DNA of 50,217 bases, from positions 1 through 50,217 of the forward strand of contig DXQT01000019.1 of the NCBI GenBank assembly GCA_019411365.1. The letters run 5' to 3'. Position numbers and translations under genes: made by a program. The stretch is from Roseburia sp. GTDB lineage: Bacteria > Bacillota_A > Clostridia > Lachnospirales > Lachnospiraceae. Below, in pieces: positions 43,510-50,217 of the stretch. Below the pieces are notes generated by a model. It saw only the letters and a program-made list of their open reading frames with translations. It was not told where the DNA came from and searched no databases. Every line of letters begins with the position of its first letter. Positions within the stretch are counted from its first letter, which is position 1.

Positions 43510-43576
43510 ATTTATGGAGGAAAATGCGCGATTCTTATGGAGCGGGTATTTCTCTCTGAAAAACAAGGAGGACATT
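43510..43576 (+). promoter_or_regulatory. pgi leader with two Shine-Dalgarno sites, resembling the oppA leader module
   Basis: TTATGGAGGAAAATG (43512-43526) is followed about 40 bases later by AAAACAAGGAGGACATTATG, which starts pgi. The layout and the words GGAGGAAAAT and AAAACAAGGAGGA match one unit of the oppA leader array. An in-frame ATG at 43514 gives a 21-residue leader continuous with pgi. Confidence 0.45.
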
Positions 43577-45157
43577 ATGATTACCTGGAACAACTTAGAC
43601 ACCCTTGATTCCTATAAGGAACTTTCAAAGGCTTCCCGCGTAAACCTTGCAGAAGTAATGTCAGGCGAGAACGGTGCAGAGCGTGTAAAAAATTACAGCA
43701 TTCCTATGGCTGAGGGATTTTCTTACAATTATGCAGCAAAAGCTGTTGATGATGATGTGCTTGATGCACTCGTAAAACTTGCAAAAGAGGCACAGCTTGC
43801 AGAAAAATTTAAAGCTCTCTACAATGGTGAAGTTGTAAATACCGGTGAAAAACGTCTGGTACTTCATCATATGACACGTGGACAGCTTGGTGATGCAGTA
43901 AACGCTGACGGCGTGGACAAACGTGCTTTTTATGTAGAGCAGCAGAACCGCATTGCTGATTTTGCAAACAAAGTACATGCAGGCGAGATCACAAACGCAG
44001 CAGGTGAGAAGTTTACAACAGTTGTTCAGATCGGTATCGGCGGCAGTGATCTTGGTCCTCGTGCTATGTATCTTGCATTAGAAAACTGGGCAAAGAAAAA
44101 CAACACATTCAAGATGGAAGCAAAATTCATCAGCAACGTTGACCCGGATGATGCAGCAGCAGTTTTAAATTCCATTGATGTGGCACACTCTATTTTCGTA
44201 CTGGTTTCCAAATCAGGTACCACACTTGAGACATTAACAAATGAATCTTTCGTAAAAGACGCATTAAAGAAAGCAGGATTAGATGCTTCGAAACATATGA
44301 TCGCAGTTACCAGTGAGACATCCCCGCTTGCAAAGAGCGATGACTATCTGGCAGCTTTCTTCATGGATGACTATATCGGAGGACGTTTCTCTTCCACTTC
44401 CGCAGTCGGCGGAGCCGTTTTATCCCTGGCATTCGGACCGGAAGTATTTGCACGGTTCTTAGAGGGTGCAGCAGCCGAAGATAAACTTTCCGCAAATGAA
44501 GATGTATTAAAGAACCCTGAGATGCTTGATGCACTGATCGGTGTATATGAGCGAAACGTTTTAGGTTATCCTTGCACTGCAGTATTGCCATATTCCCAGG
44601 CATTAAACCGTTTCCCTGCGCATTTACAGCAGCTTGACATGGAGTCAAACGGTAAATCTGTAAACCGCTTCGGTGAGCCGGTCAGCTATCCGACAGGCCC
44701 GGTGATCTTTGGTGAGCCAGGAACAAATGGACAGCACTCTTTCTACCAGTTATTACATCAGGGAACCGACATTGTTCCACTTCAGTTCGTTGGATTTAAG
44801 AATAACCAGATCGGAACCGATGTTGTGATCCAGGACAGCACAAGCCAGCAGAAACTGTGTGCAAACGTTGCAGCACAGATCGTTGCATTTGCATGTGGTA
44901 AATCCGATGAGAACCGCAACAAGAACTTTGAGGGCGGCCGTCCATCCAGCATCATTATCGGTGATCAGGTAAATCCTGGTTCTCTTGGTGCGTTATTAGC
45001 ACACTTCGAGAATAAGATTATGTTCCAGGGATTCTTATGGAATGTAAACAGCTTCGACCAGGAAGGTGTTCAGCTTGGTAAAGTCCTTGCAAAACGTGTT
45101 CTTGCACATGAGACAGACGGTGCACTGAAAGTATTCAGTGATCTGCTGAATATCTAG
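43577..45157 (+). CDS. pgi: Glucose-6-phosphate isomerase
   Basis: A 526-residue enzyme interconverting glucose-6-phosphate and fructose-6-phosphate. Visible signatures are VVQIGIGGSDLGPRAMYLAL, the phosphate-binding FVLVSKSGTTLETLTN, SAVGGAVLSLAF, the catalytic Glu in GEPGTNGQHSFYQLLHQG and late Lys in QEGVQLGKVLAK. AAGGAGG lies 7 bases before ATG 43577; the frame runs upstream to 43514 but the N-terminus MITWNNLDTL fits best. Codon use is strongly biased as for a highly expressed glycolytic gene. It is next to the GlcNAc genes but has its own promoter. Confidence 0.95.
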   Translation: MITWNNLDTLDSYKELSKASRVNLAEVMSGENGAERVKNYSIPMAEGFSYNYAAKAVDDDVLDALVKLAKEAQLAEKFKALYNGEVVNTGEKRLVLHHMTRGQLGDAVNADGVDKRAFYVEQQNRIADFANKVHAGEITNAAGEKFTTVVQIGIGGSDLGPRAMYLALENWAKKNNTFKMEAKFISNVDPDDAAAVLNSIDVAHSIFVLVSKSGTTLETLTNESFVKDALKKAGLDASKHMIAVTSETSPLAKSDDYLAAFFMDDYIGGRFSSTSAVGGAVLSLAFGPEVFARFLEGAAAEDKLSANEDVLKNPEMLDALIGVYERNVLGYPCTAVLPYSQALNRFPAHLQQLDMESNGKSVNRFGEPVSYPTGPVIFGEPGTNGQHSFYQLLHQGTDIVPLQFVGFKNNQIGTDVVIQDSTSQQKLCANVAAQIVAFACGKSDENRNKNFEGGRPSSIIIGDQVNPGSLGALLAHFENKIMFQGFLWNVNSFDQEGVQLGKVLAKRVLAHETDGALKVFSDLLNI

Positions 45158-45183
45158 TAGATATGGATGATGGTGTAAACTTG

Positions 45184-45268
45184 GGATTCTATGTAATTTA
45201 GGATTACATGTAATTTAGGATTACATATAATTTGGGATTACATGTAATTTGAGATTACATGCAGTTTG
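45184..45268. repeat. Five tandem 17-bp repeats with a palindromic core
   Basis: Units of exactly 17 bp start at 45184, 45201, 45218, 45235 and 45252, consensus GGATTACATGTAATTTR. The middle units hold the palindrome ATTACATGTAAT; the outer ones are more diverged. The array lies between pgi and its terminator. Confidence 0.85.
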
Positions 45269-45293
45269 TCAGTGAATACAATTTCAGATGAAG

Positions 45294-45350
45294 TAAAAAT
45301 GCTCTTTTCTAAGCAGGCGGGTAAATGTCTCTCAGAAGAGGGCATTTTTT
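45294..45350 (+). terminator. Intrinsic terminator after pgi
   Basis: AAAATGCTCTTTTCT (45296-45310) pairs with AGAAGAGGGCATTTT (45334 on), one or two wobble pairs, followed by TTTTT. The loop of 23 bases is long. Confidence 0.8.
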
Positions 45351-45390
45351 GTGTTGTGGGATTTTTTATAATGCGCAAAGCAATCAGGCA

Positions 45391-45419
45391 TTGAATTGTT
45401 CCAATCCAGCAATTATAAT
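45391..45419 (+). promoter_or_regulatory. Promoter of the rsmH-like gene
   Basis: TTGAAT (45391-45396) and a perfect TATAAT (45414-45419) are 17 bp apart, about 90 bases before the start codon. Confidence 0.65.
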
Positions 45420-45515
45420 GAAAGACATTAGTTGTTGATGGAAAAGGATGGTTTTGAGATCATCATAAGAAATATTTTTTTGAAACCATGATTTGGAAAC
45501 AGAAAGGACAGACAT

Positions 45516-46568
45516 ATGGAACAGGAACAGCAGACACCGCACAAGAGGCGTGTACGTTACAAGGGAAAATACCCCAAGAAGTTTGAAGAGAAATATAAAG
45601 AACTTCAGCCGGAAAAATATCAGGATACGATCGAACATGTCATCAAAAAGGGAAACACGCCGGCAGGAATGCATATTTCCATTATGGTGCAGGAAATTCT
45701 TGATACCTTAAATATCCAGCCGGGCGAGACCGGTTTTGATGCTACGTTAGGATATGGAGGGCATACAAAAGCAATGCTTGCCTGTCTGAACGGACAGGGG
45801 CATATCTATGCAACCGATGTTGACCCGGAGGAGTCCGCCAAGACGAAAAAGAGACTGGAAGAACTCGGGTACGGAGAGGATATCCTGACGATCCGGCTGC
45901 AGAATTTCTGTACGATCGATGAGATCGCAAAAGAAGCCGGCGGTTTTGATTTCATTTTAGCGGATCTGGGTGTATCTTCCATGCAGATCGACAATCCAAA
46001 GCGTGGATTTTCCTTTAAGGTGGATGGCCCACTTGACCTGCGCTTAAATCAGGAAGCAGGAATCAGCGCGGCAGAACGTCTTGATACCATCACAAGGGAG
46101 GAACTTGCCGGAATGCTCTATGAAAATTCCGATGAACCTTACTGTGAGGAGCTTGCGAAGGCGATCACCGACGAGATACGAAAGGGCAGCCGGATCGACA
46201 CGACGACAAAATTGCGCGAAGTGATTGAAAAAACACTGGATTTTCTGCCGGAAAAAGAAAAAAAAGACACGATCAAAAAGACCTGTCAGCGTACATTTCA
46301 GGCACTCCGCATCGATGTGAACCGTGAGTTTGAGGTCTTATATGAATTCATGGAAAAACTGCCAGACGCCTTAAAACCAGGGGGACGTGTGGCAATCCTC
46401 ACGTTTCATTCTGGGGAGGATAAGCTGGTCAAGAAAGCATTAAAAGAAGGCTGTCGTGCAGGAATTTATGCAGATTATTCAAAAGATGTTGTAAGACCGA
46501 GTGCACAGGAATGTGCACAGAATGGAAGAGCGCGGTCTACGAAGATGCGCTGGGCAGTCCGGGCATAG
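45516..46568 (+). CDS. RsmH-family 16S rRNA (cytosine1402-N4)-methyltransferase, atypical copy
   Basis: A 350-residue SAM-dependent methyltransferase. It shows the RsmH pattern in diverged form: HISIMVQEILDTL for the usual HxPVLL start, SAM loop DATLGYGGHTKAML, IYATDVDPEE, the catalytic-region FILADLGVSSMQID, RGFSFKVDGPLDLRLN and RTFQALRIDVNREFE. A basic N-terminal extension of about 50 residues precedes the family start and the gene is not in a division cluster with mraZ or ftsL. Clostridia can carry such a second RsmH-like gene besides the standard one, so this may be a paralogue with another target. AAAGGA precedes ATG 45516. Confidence 0.85.
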   Translation: MEQEQQTPHKRRVRYKGKYPKKFEEKYKELQPEKYQDTIEHVIKKGNTPAGMHISIMVQEILDTLNIQPGETGFDATLGYGGHTKAMLACLNGQGHIYATDVDPEESAKTKKRLEELGYGEDILTIRLQNFCTIDEIAKEAGGFDFILADLGVSSMQIDNPKRGFSFKVDGPLDLRLNQEAGISAAERLDTITREELAGMLYENSDEPYCEELAKAITDEIRKGSRIDTTTKLREVIEKTLDFLPEKEKKDTIKKTCQRTFQALRIDVNREFEVLYEFMEKLPDALKPGGRVAILTFHSGEDKLVKKALKEGCRAGIYADYSKDVVRPSAQECAQNGRARSTKMRWAVRA

Positions 46569-46660
46569 AAGATTTATTGGTGCTGATATGGTATCATGGA
46601 TTGAAATAAAAAATGAATGCTCAGATCATGTTAATTACAAACTGGCATGGCTGAAAAAGA

Positions 46661-46693
46661 AAAAACTGGATGTTTTCATGCATCCAGTTTTTT
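46661..46693 (+). terminator. Intrinsic terminator after the rsmH-like gene
   Basis: AAAAACTGGATG (46661-46672) pairs with CATCCAGTTTTT (46681-46692), then TTTC. Confidence 0.88.
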
Positions 46694-46800
46694 CTTATAC
46701 TTCATAACATCAGGATCCGGAAAGAAATTGATACAGAGTAACTGTTTGAAAAACTGCGCAGAAAATCAAACTGGTTGTCTGAAAAAGGAGAAAGTTAGTT

Positions 46801-47691
46801 ATGAGTAATATAAATAATACAAAAGAGCAGTATGAATTAAACCGTGAACTGGCACAGATGTTAAAGGGTGGTGTCATCATGGATGTCACAAATGCCGAGC
46901 AGGCAAAAACCGCAGAGGCAGCAGGAGCATGTGCGGTTATGGCATTAGAGCGGATCCCGGCGGATATCAGAGCGGCAGGCGGTGTGGCAAGAATGAGTGA
47001 TCCGAAGCTGATCAGGGAGATTCAGGGTGCGGTTTCCATTCCGGTTATGGCAAAATGCCGAATCGGTCATTTTGCGGAGGCACAGATCTTACAGGCATTA
47101 GAGATCGATTACATTGACGAGAGTGAAGTGCTTTCTCCGGCAGATGATGTTTACCACATTGACAAGACAAAATTTCAGGTGCCGTTTGTCTGCGGAGCAA
47201 AAAATTTAGGAGAGGCACTCAGAAGAATCGCTGAGGGTGCAGCGATGATCCGTACCAAAGGGGAACCGGGAACCGGTGATGTGGTTCAGGCGGTACATCA
47301 TATGAGACTGATCAACTCCGAGATCGCGGCAGTTGCGGCAAAGCGTGAGGATGAACTTTTTGAGGCGGCAAAACAGCTTCAGGTTCCATATGATCTTGTA
47401 AAATATGTGCATGACCACAAAAAACTTCCGGTTGTAAATTTTGCGGCAGGCGGTGTGGCAACTCCGGCAGATGCAGCATTGATGATGCAGCTTGGTGCCG
47501 AGGGCGTATTTGTAGGTTCGGGTATCTTCAAATCCGGCAATCCGGCAAAACGTGCAGCAGCAATCGTACAGGCAGTGACCAATTACAATGATGCAAAACT
47601 GATTGCAGAGTTATCTGAAGATTTAGGAGAAGCGATGGTCGGCATCAACGAGGACGAGATACAGCTGCTTATGGCAGAGCGTGGGAAATAA
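46801..47691 (+). CDS. pdxS: Pyridoxal 5'-phosphate synthase, PdxS subunit
   Basis: A 296-residue TIM barrel that condenses ribose-5-phosphate, glyceraldehyde-3-phosphate and ammonia into PLP. The conserved stretches [42 protein letters not shown] with the first catalytic Lys, and [13 protein letters not shown] with the second, are all present. The glycine-rich [13 protein letters not shown] and [14 protein letters not shown] form the phosphate sites. It forms twelve-subunit rings with PdxT, encoded next. AAAGGAGAAAG precedes ATG 46801. An AAACTGCGCAGAAAA motif is 40 bases upstream. Confidence 0.95.
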   Translation: MSNINNTKEQYELNRELAQMLKGGVIMDVTNAEQAKTAEAAGACAVMALERIPADIRAAGGVARMSDPKLIREIQGAVSIPVMAKCRIGHFAEAQILQALEIDYIDESEVLSPADDVYHIDKTKFQVPFVCGAKNLGEALRRIAEGAAMIRTKGEPGTGDVVQAVHHMRLINSEIAAVAAKREDELFEAAKQLQVPYDLVKYVHDHKKLPVVNFAAGGVATPADAALMMQLGAEGVFVGSGIFKSGNPAKRAAAIVQAVTNYNDAKLIAELSEDLGEAMVGINEDEIQLLMAERGK

Positions 47692-47801
47692 ATTGCTCAG
47701 AAATGGAGATTAGTGTGAAAAATAAGATTTTTCACACGCAGGATTTGTGCTTACGCACAAACTTGAGATGCGCAAAAAACAGCGCAAGAATGGAGAATAT
47801 C

Positions 47802-48404
47802 ATGTCAGAAAAAGTATCAATCGGAATCCTTGCGGTGCAGGGCGCATTTGCGGAGCATCGGGCGATGCTTGACGGGCTTGGCGCGGATACATTCCTGATC
47901 CGTCAGAAAAAGGATTTTGAAGAGTCTGTGCAGAATGGCGGACTGCAGGGGATCGTGCTTCCCGGAGGTGAAAGCACGGTACAGGGAAAACTGCTTAGAG
48001 ATCTTGGCATGTTTGACCAGTTAAAAGAACTGATCGAAGCGGGTACACCGGTGCTTGCGACCTGTGCAGGGCTGATCCTTTTAGCAGAGCGTGTTTCCAA
48101 CGATGACAGAGCGTATTTAAAAACCCTGCCGGTAAGCGTGAAGCGCAACGCCTATGGCAGACAGCTCGGAAGCTTTGTCACGGACGCAGAGATTGCACAC
48201 ATTGGAACTTACCGGATGAATTTTATCCGTGCACCATATATTGATGAAATTTTAAATCCGCAGGTGGAGACATTGGCGATAGTGGATGGCAATACGGTAG
48301 CAGTCCGCTACAAAAACCAGCTTGCGCTCAGTTTTCACCCGGAAGTGAGTGAAGATGCAAGGGTGCATGCGTATTTCTTAAATGAAATCGTGCAGGGGGT
48401 ATAA
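47802..48404 (+). CDS. pdxT: Pyridoxal 5'-phosphate synthase glutaminase subunit PdxT
   Basis: A 200-residue class I glutamine amidotransferase supplying ammonia to PdxS. The start is GILAVQGAFAEHRAML, the oxyanion GlyGly loop is IVLPGGESTVQGKLL, the nucleophile Cys is in LATCAGLILLAE and the His-Glu of the triad in SFHPEVSED. The leader of 110 bases after pdxS has no hairpin terminator, so the two genes are likely one operon. I start at ATG 47802 with GGAG upstream; the frame runs back to 47703 but without homology. GCGCAAGAATGGAGAATATC before the ATG resembles the leader of the dehydratase at 38214. Confidence 0.93.
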   Translation: MSEKVSIGILAVQGAFAEHRAMLDGLGADTFLIRQKKDFEESVQNGGLQGIVLPGGESTVQGKLLRDLGMFDQLKELIEAGTPVLATCAGLILLAERVSNDDRAYLKTLPVSVKRNAYGRQLGSFVTDAEIAHIGTYRMNFIRAPYIDEILNPQVETLAIVDGNTVAVRYKNQLALSFHPEVSEDARVHAYFLNEIVQGV

Positions 48405-48484
48405 AAAGGAAGAAATGGGTGAAATGAAGTGAAAATGAAAGAGATTCCCCCATTTTTATCGAAGACCAATGGAGATTTAGAAGA

Positions 48485-48651
48485 GAATGGGCGAAAGCGT
48501 TATAAGGATGAAGCCAATAGCCCACGAAAATGAAAAAATCAGGGCGAAAACAGGAGAACAGAAGATGGTTTCGCCCGAAATGGCTGTGAAAATGTTAAAA
48601 AGAAAGAAGAAATGGGCGAAAGAGACTTGGACAAAGGAACTTTCGCCCATT
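48485..48651. repeat. Cluster of GGGCGAAA motifs forming inverted pairs
   Basis: The 333-bp spacer before the MATE gene holds no gene. GGGCGAAA occurs at 48488, 48542 and 48614, and its complement TTTCGCCC at 48569 and 48641. The pair 48542-48549/48569-48576 can form a hairpin, and 48611-48622/48640-48651 form a perfect 12-bp one (AATGGGCGAAAG). There is no T run, so this is not a plain terminator. Confidence 0.6.
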
Positions 48652-48737
48652 ATATATTGAGGATAATATCGGTGTAGAAATGGTAATTCGTGTGAAAGCG
48701 TTTTTTCATGAAAAACCACCGAAAGAAAGGAGAAAAA

Positions 48738-50072
48738 ATGAACGAAAATGAACTGATGAGCAGCCTTCCCGTCCCGAAGGCGGTTGCAAAGATGGCGATC
48801 CCGAGTGTGATCAGCAGTCTGGTAACAGTTGTATACAACATGGCAGATACTTTTTTTGTCGGACAGACCGGCGATCCGCTGCAGGTGGCGGCAGTCAGCC
48901 TGACAAACCCGATCTTTATACTGTTTATGGCATTTGCCAACATGTTTGGAATGGGCGGCAGTGCGGCTGCATCCATGGCGATGGGCGAGAAAAATGAAAA
49001 AAGAATGAAACAGGTATCCGCGTTTGTGACATATGCATCCCTGATCGTCGGTGTAGCACTTGCAGTCATTTTAATGGTATTTATGACGCCAGTTTTAAAT
49101 ATGTTCGGAGCAAACGAGCAGACGTTTCTCTATGCAAAAGGATACACTTTTCACATTGCATACGGGGCGCCGTTTATCATCTGGTCTGCAGCGGCAAGTT
49201 TTGTTGTGCGCGCGGAGGGTGCAAGCAAGGAGGCAATGATCGGCAGTATGATCGGCACCGTCGCCAATATCGTGTTAGATCCGGTGTTGATCAGCGGTAT
49301 GGGGATGGGAGCTGCGGGAGCCGCAGTTGCGACGACAATCGGAAATATTTTGGCAAGCATCTATTACCTGTGGTATTTTTTAAAGAAAAGTAAATGTTTT
49401 TCCATCTCTATCAAATATTTTACCTGCAAAGACGGCATTTTGAGCGGAGTATGTGTGACCGGACTGCCGACCGCTGTTTTTTCCATGCTGATGAGTGTGT
49501 CCACGATCGTGTTAAACCAGATCTTAGTGGCATATGGCAATGCGCCGGTGGCGGCGATCGGCATCGTGTTTAAGGCAAACATGTTTATCACATTTTTACA
49601 GATGGGACTGGCAAACGGAGTGCAGCCGCTTCTGGGATATAACTATGGTTCTGGAGATCACAAGCGGTTTGTTTCCGTGGAACGGTATACAAAAAAATGC
49701 TGTGTCATTGTCGGCATTTTAGCTACGGCGCTGTTTTTTGTTTTACGGGAGCCGATCATAAGGCTGTTCATCAGTGACGGGGAAGTTGTGTATTATGGCG
49801 TGAAAATGCTGATCGCCTACATGCTTTCCGGGCCGGTCATAGGGCTGTTATTTGTCAATATGAACTGTATGCAGTCAGTAGGAAATTCATTTCCGGCGAC
49901 GATACTTTCCGTTATGCGTCAGGGACTGCTTCTGATACCGCTTTTGTACCTGTTAAATGCGTGTATGGGGTTAAACGGTGTCATTTACGGACAGGCATTT
50001 ACGGATTATGCAGCAGTTATTTTGTCGGCTGTTTTATGGAGGAGAATCAGAAGACGGATTGAAAGACGGTAA
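48738..50072 (+). CDS. MATE-family multidrug/cation efflux transporter
   Basis: A 444-residue membrane protein with about twelve helices in two homologous halves of the MatE type (DinF/NorM branch). The N-terminal KMAIPSVISSLVTVVYNMAD and following TFFVGQTGDP are typical, as are FGMGGSAAASMAMGEKNE and the second-half MGLANGVQPLLGYNYGSGD. These proteins export drugs, flavonoids or peptides using sodium or proton gradients; the substrate is unknown. ATG 48738 has AAAGGAG upstream; an in-frame ATG at 48708 has none. It ends 90 bases before the second copy of the 190-bp element. Confidence 0.9.
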   Translation: MNENELMSSLPVPKAVAKMAIPSVISSLVTVVYNMADTFFVGQTGDPLQVAAVSLTNPIFILFMAFANMFGMGGSAAASMAMGEKNEKRMKQVSAFVTYASLIVGVALAVILMVFMTPVLNMFGANEQTFLYAKGYTFHIAYGAPFIIWSAAASFVVRAEGASKEAMIGSMIGTVANIVLDPVLISGMGMGAAGAAVATTIGNILASIYYLWYFLKKSKCFSISIKYFTCKDGILSGVCVTGLPTAVFSMLMSVSTIVLNQILVAYGNAPVAAIGIVFKANMFITFLQMGLANGVQPLLGYNYGSGDHKRFVSVERYTKKCCVIVGILATALFFVLREPIIRLFISDGEVVYYGVKMLIAYMLSGPVIGLLFVNMNCMQSVGNSFPATILSVMRQGLLLIPLLYLLNACMGLNGVIYGQAFTDYAAVILSAVLWRRIRRRIERR

Positions 50073-50162
50073 GATCGGGCGTATAATAAAGGTGAACGAG
50101 CAATTTTGAAACCGGCAGTTATGAAAATTAGTAGGATGAATTTCGTATTTGTCGCATATTAT

Positions 50163-50217
50163 GATTCGGGTGTCAAAAGGTGGTTTTCAATTTTGGGTCT
50201 GTCAAATTGCACAAAAC
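50163..50217. mobile_element. Second copy of the 190-bp MITE-like element, cut by the window end
   Basis: All 55 bases are the exact reverse complement of 11059-11113, the right arm of the first copy. The rest lies beyond the window. No open reading frame is present. Confidence 0.85.

Noticed and set aside
45184..45268. CRISPR-like regular repeats
   Set aside because: The 17-bp units are contiguous with no spacers between, so it is a simple tandem repeat.

Overview
The window looks like chromosome from a Lachnospiraceae-type gut Firmicute close to Roseburia or Agathobacter. This is inferred from moderate GC, strong AAGGAGG ribosome-binding sites, sigma-A promoters, many Lachnospiraceae-style lipoproteins and the chemotaxis and two-component protein types. 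It is mostly ordinary core and metabolic DNA, with no phage, CRISPR array or complete insertion sequence. It does contain several decayed genes and many structured intergenic elements.

Layout. 1-4129: the tail of a GH3 beta-glucosidase, a small unknown protein, a VOC-gene remnant, and a hybrid histidine kinase plus response regulator, each of which seems to have lost its N-terminal part. 4350-10805: an LtaS-like phosphoglycerol transferase, a ferredoxin-type aldo/keto reductase, a HAD phosphatase, a lipoprotein, an orphan LarE and TcdA. 10806-11582: a 190-bp near-palindromic MITE-like element with a 9-bp direct duplication, then an array of repeated Shine-Dalgarno hairpin modules. 11583-17495: a complete oppABCDF operon. 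17707-19428: a chemotaxis receptor interrupted by one amber codon. 19519-24466: an AgcS and an NSS sodium symporter, a short DUF4317 protein, a LysR fragment and an HD-GYP protein. 24614-26665, minus strand: a Cache-type chemotaxis receptor and tRNA-Ser(CGA).

26785-35757: a cobalamin riboswitch with terminator controls a surface CbiK-like lipoprotein, a substrate-binding lipoprotein, a BtuC-type permease and an ATPase with an extra C-terminal domain. This looks like a corrinoid or tetrapyrrole uptake operon. Its last gene overlaps by 4 nt a 1012-residue WYL-like / SF1 helicase / PD-(D/E)XK (DUF2726-like) protein, the best candidate for an undescribed system here. 35836-40001: a FadR-type regulator, a GntP permease and an IlvD/Edd dehydratase form a sugar-acid locus with visible operator-like sites. 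40316-43369: an XRE-HTH/GlcNAc-kinase-like fusion with nagB and nagA for amino-sugar use. 43577-50072: pgi, a second-type rsmH, pdxS and pdxT (PLP synthesis) and a MATE exporter. The window ends inside a second copy of the 190-bp element, in which the 55 visible bases match the first copy's right arm exactly.

Intergenic DNA is unusually structured: a hairpin series at 40073-40225, five 17-bp palindromic tandem repeats at 45184-45268, inverted GGGCGAAA motifs at 48485-48651, and helically phased AATAGTG repeats at 22323-22365.
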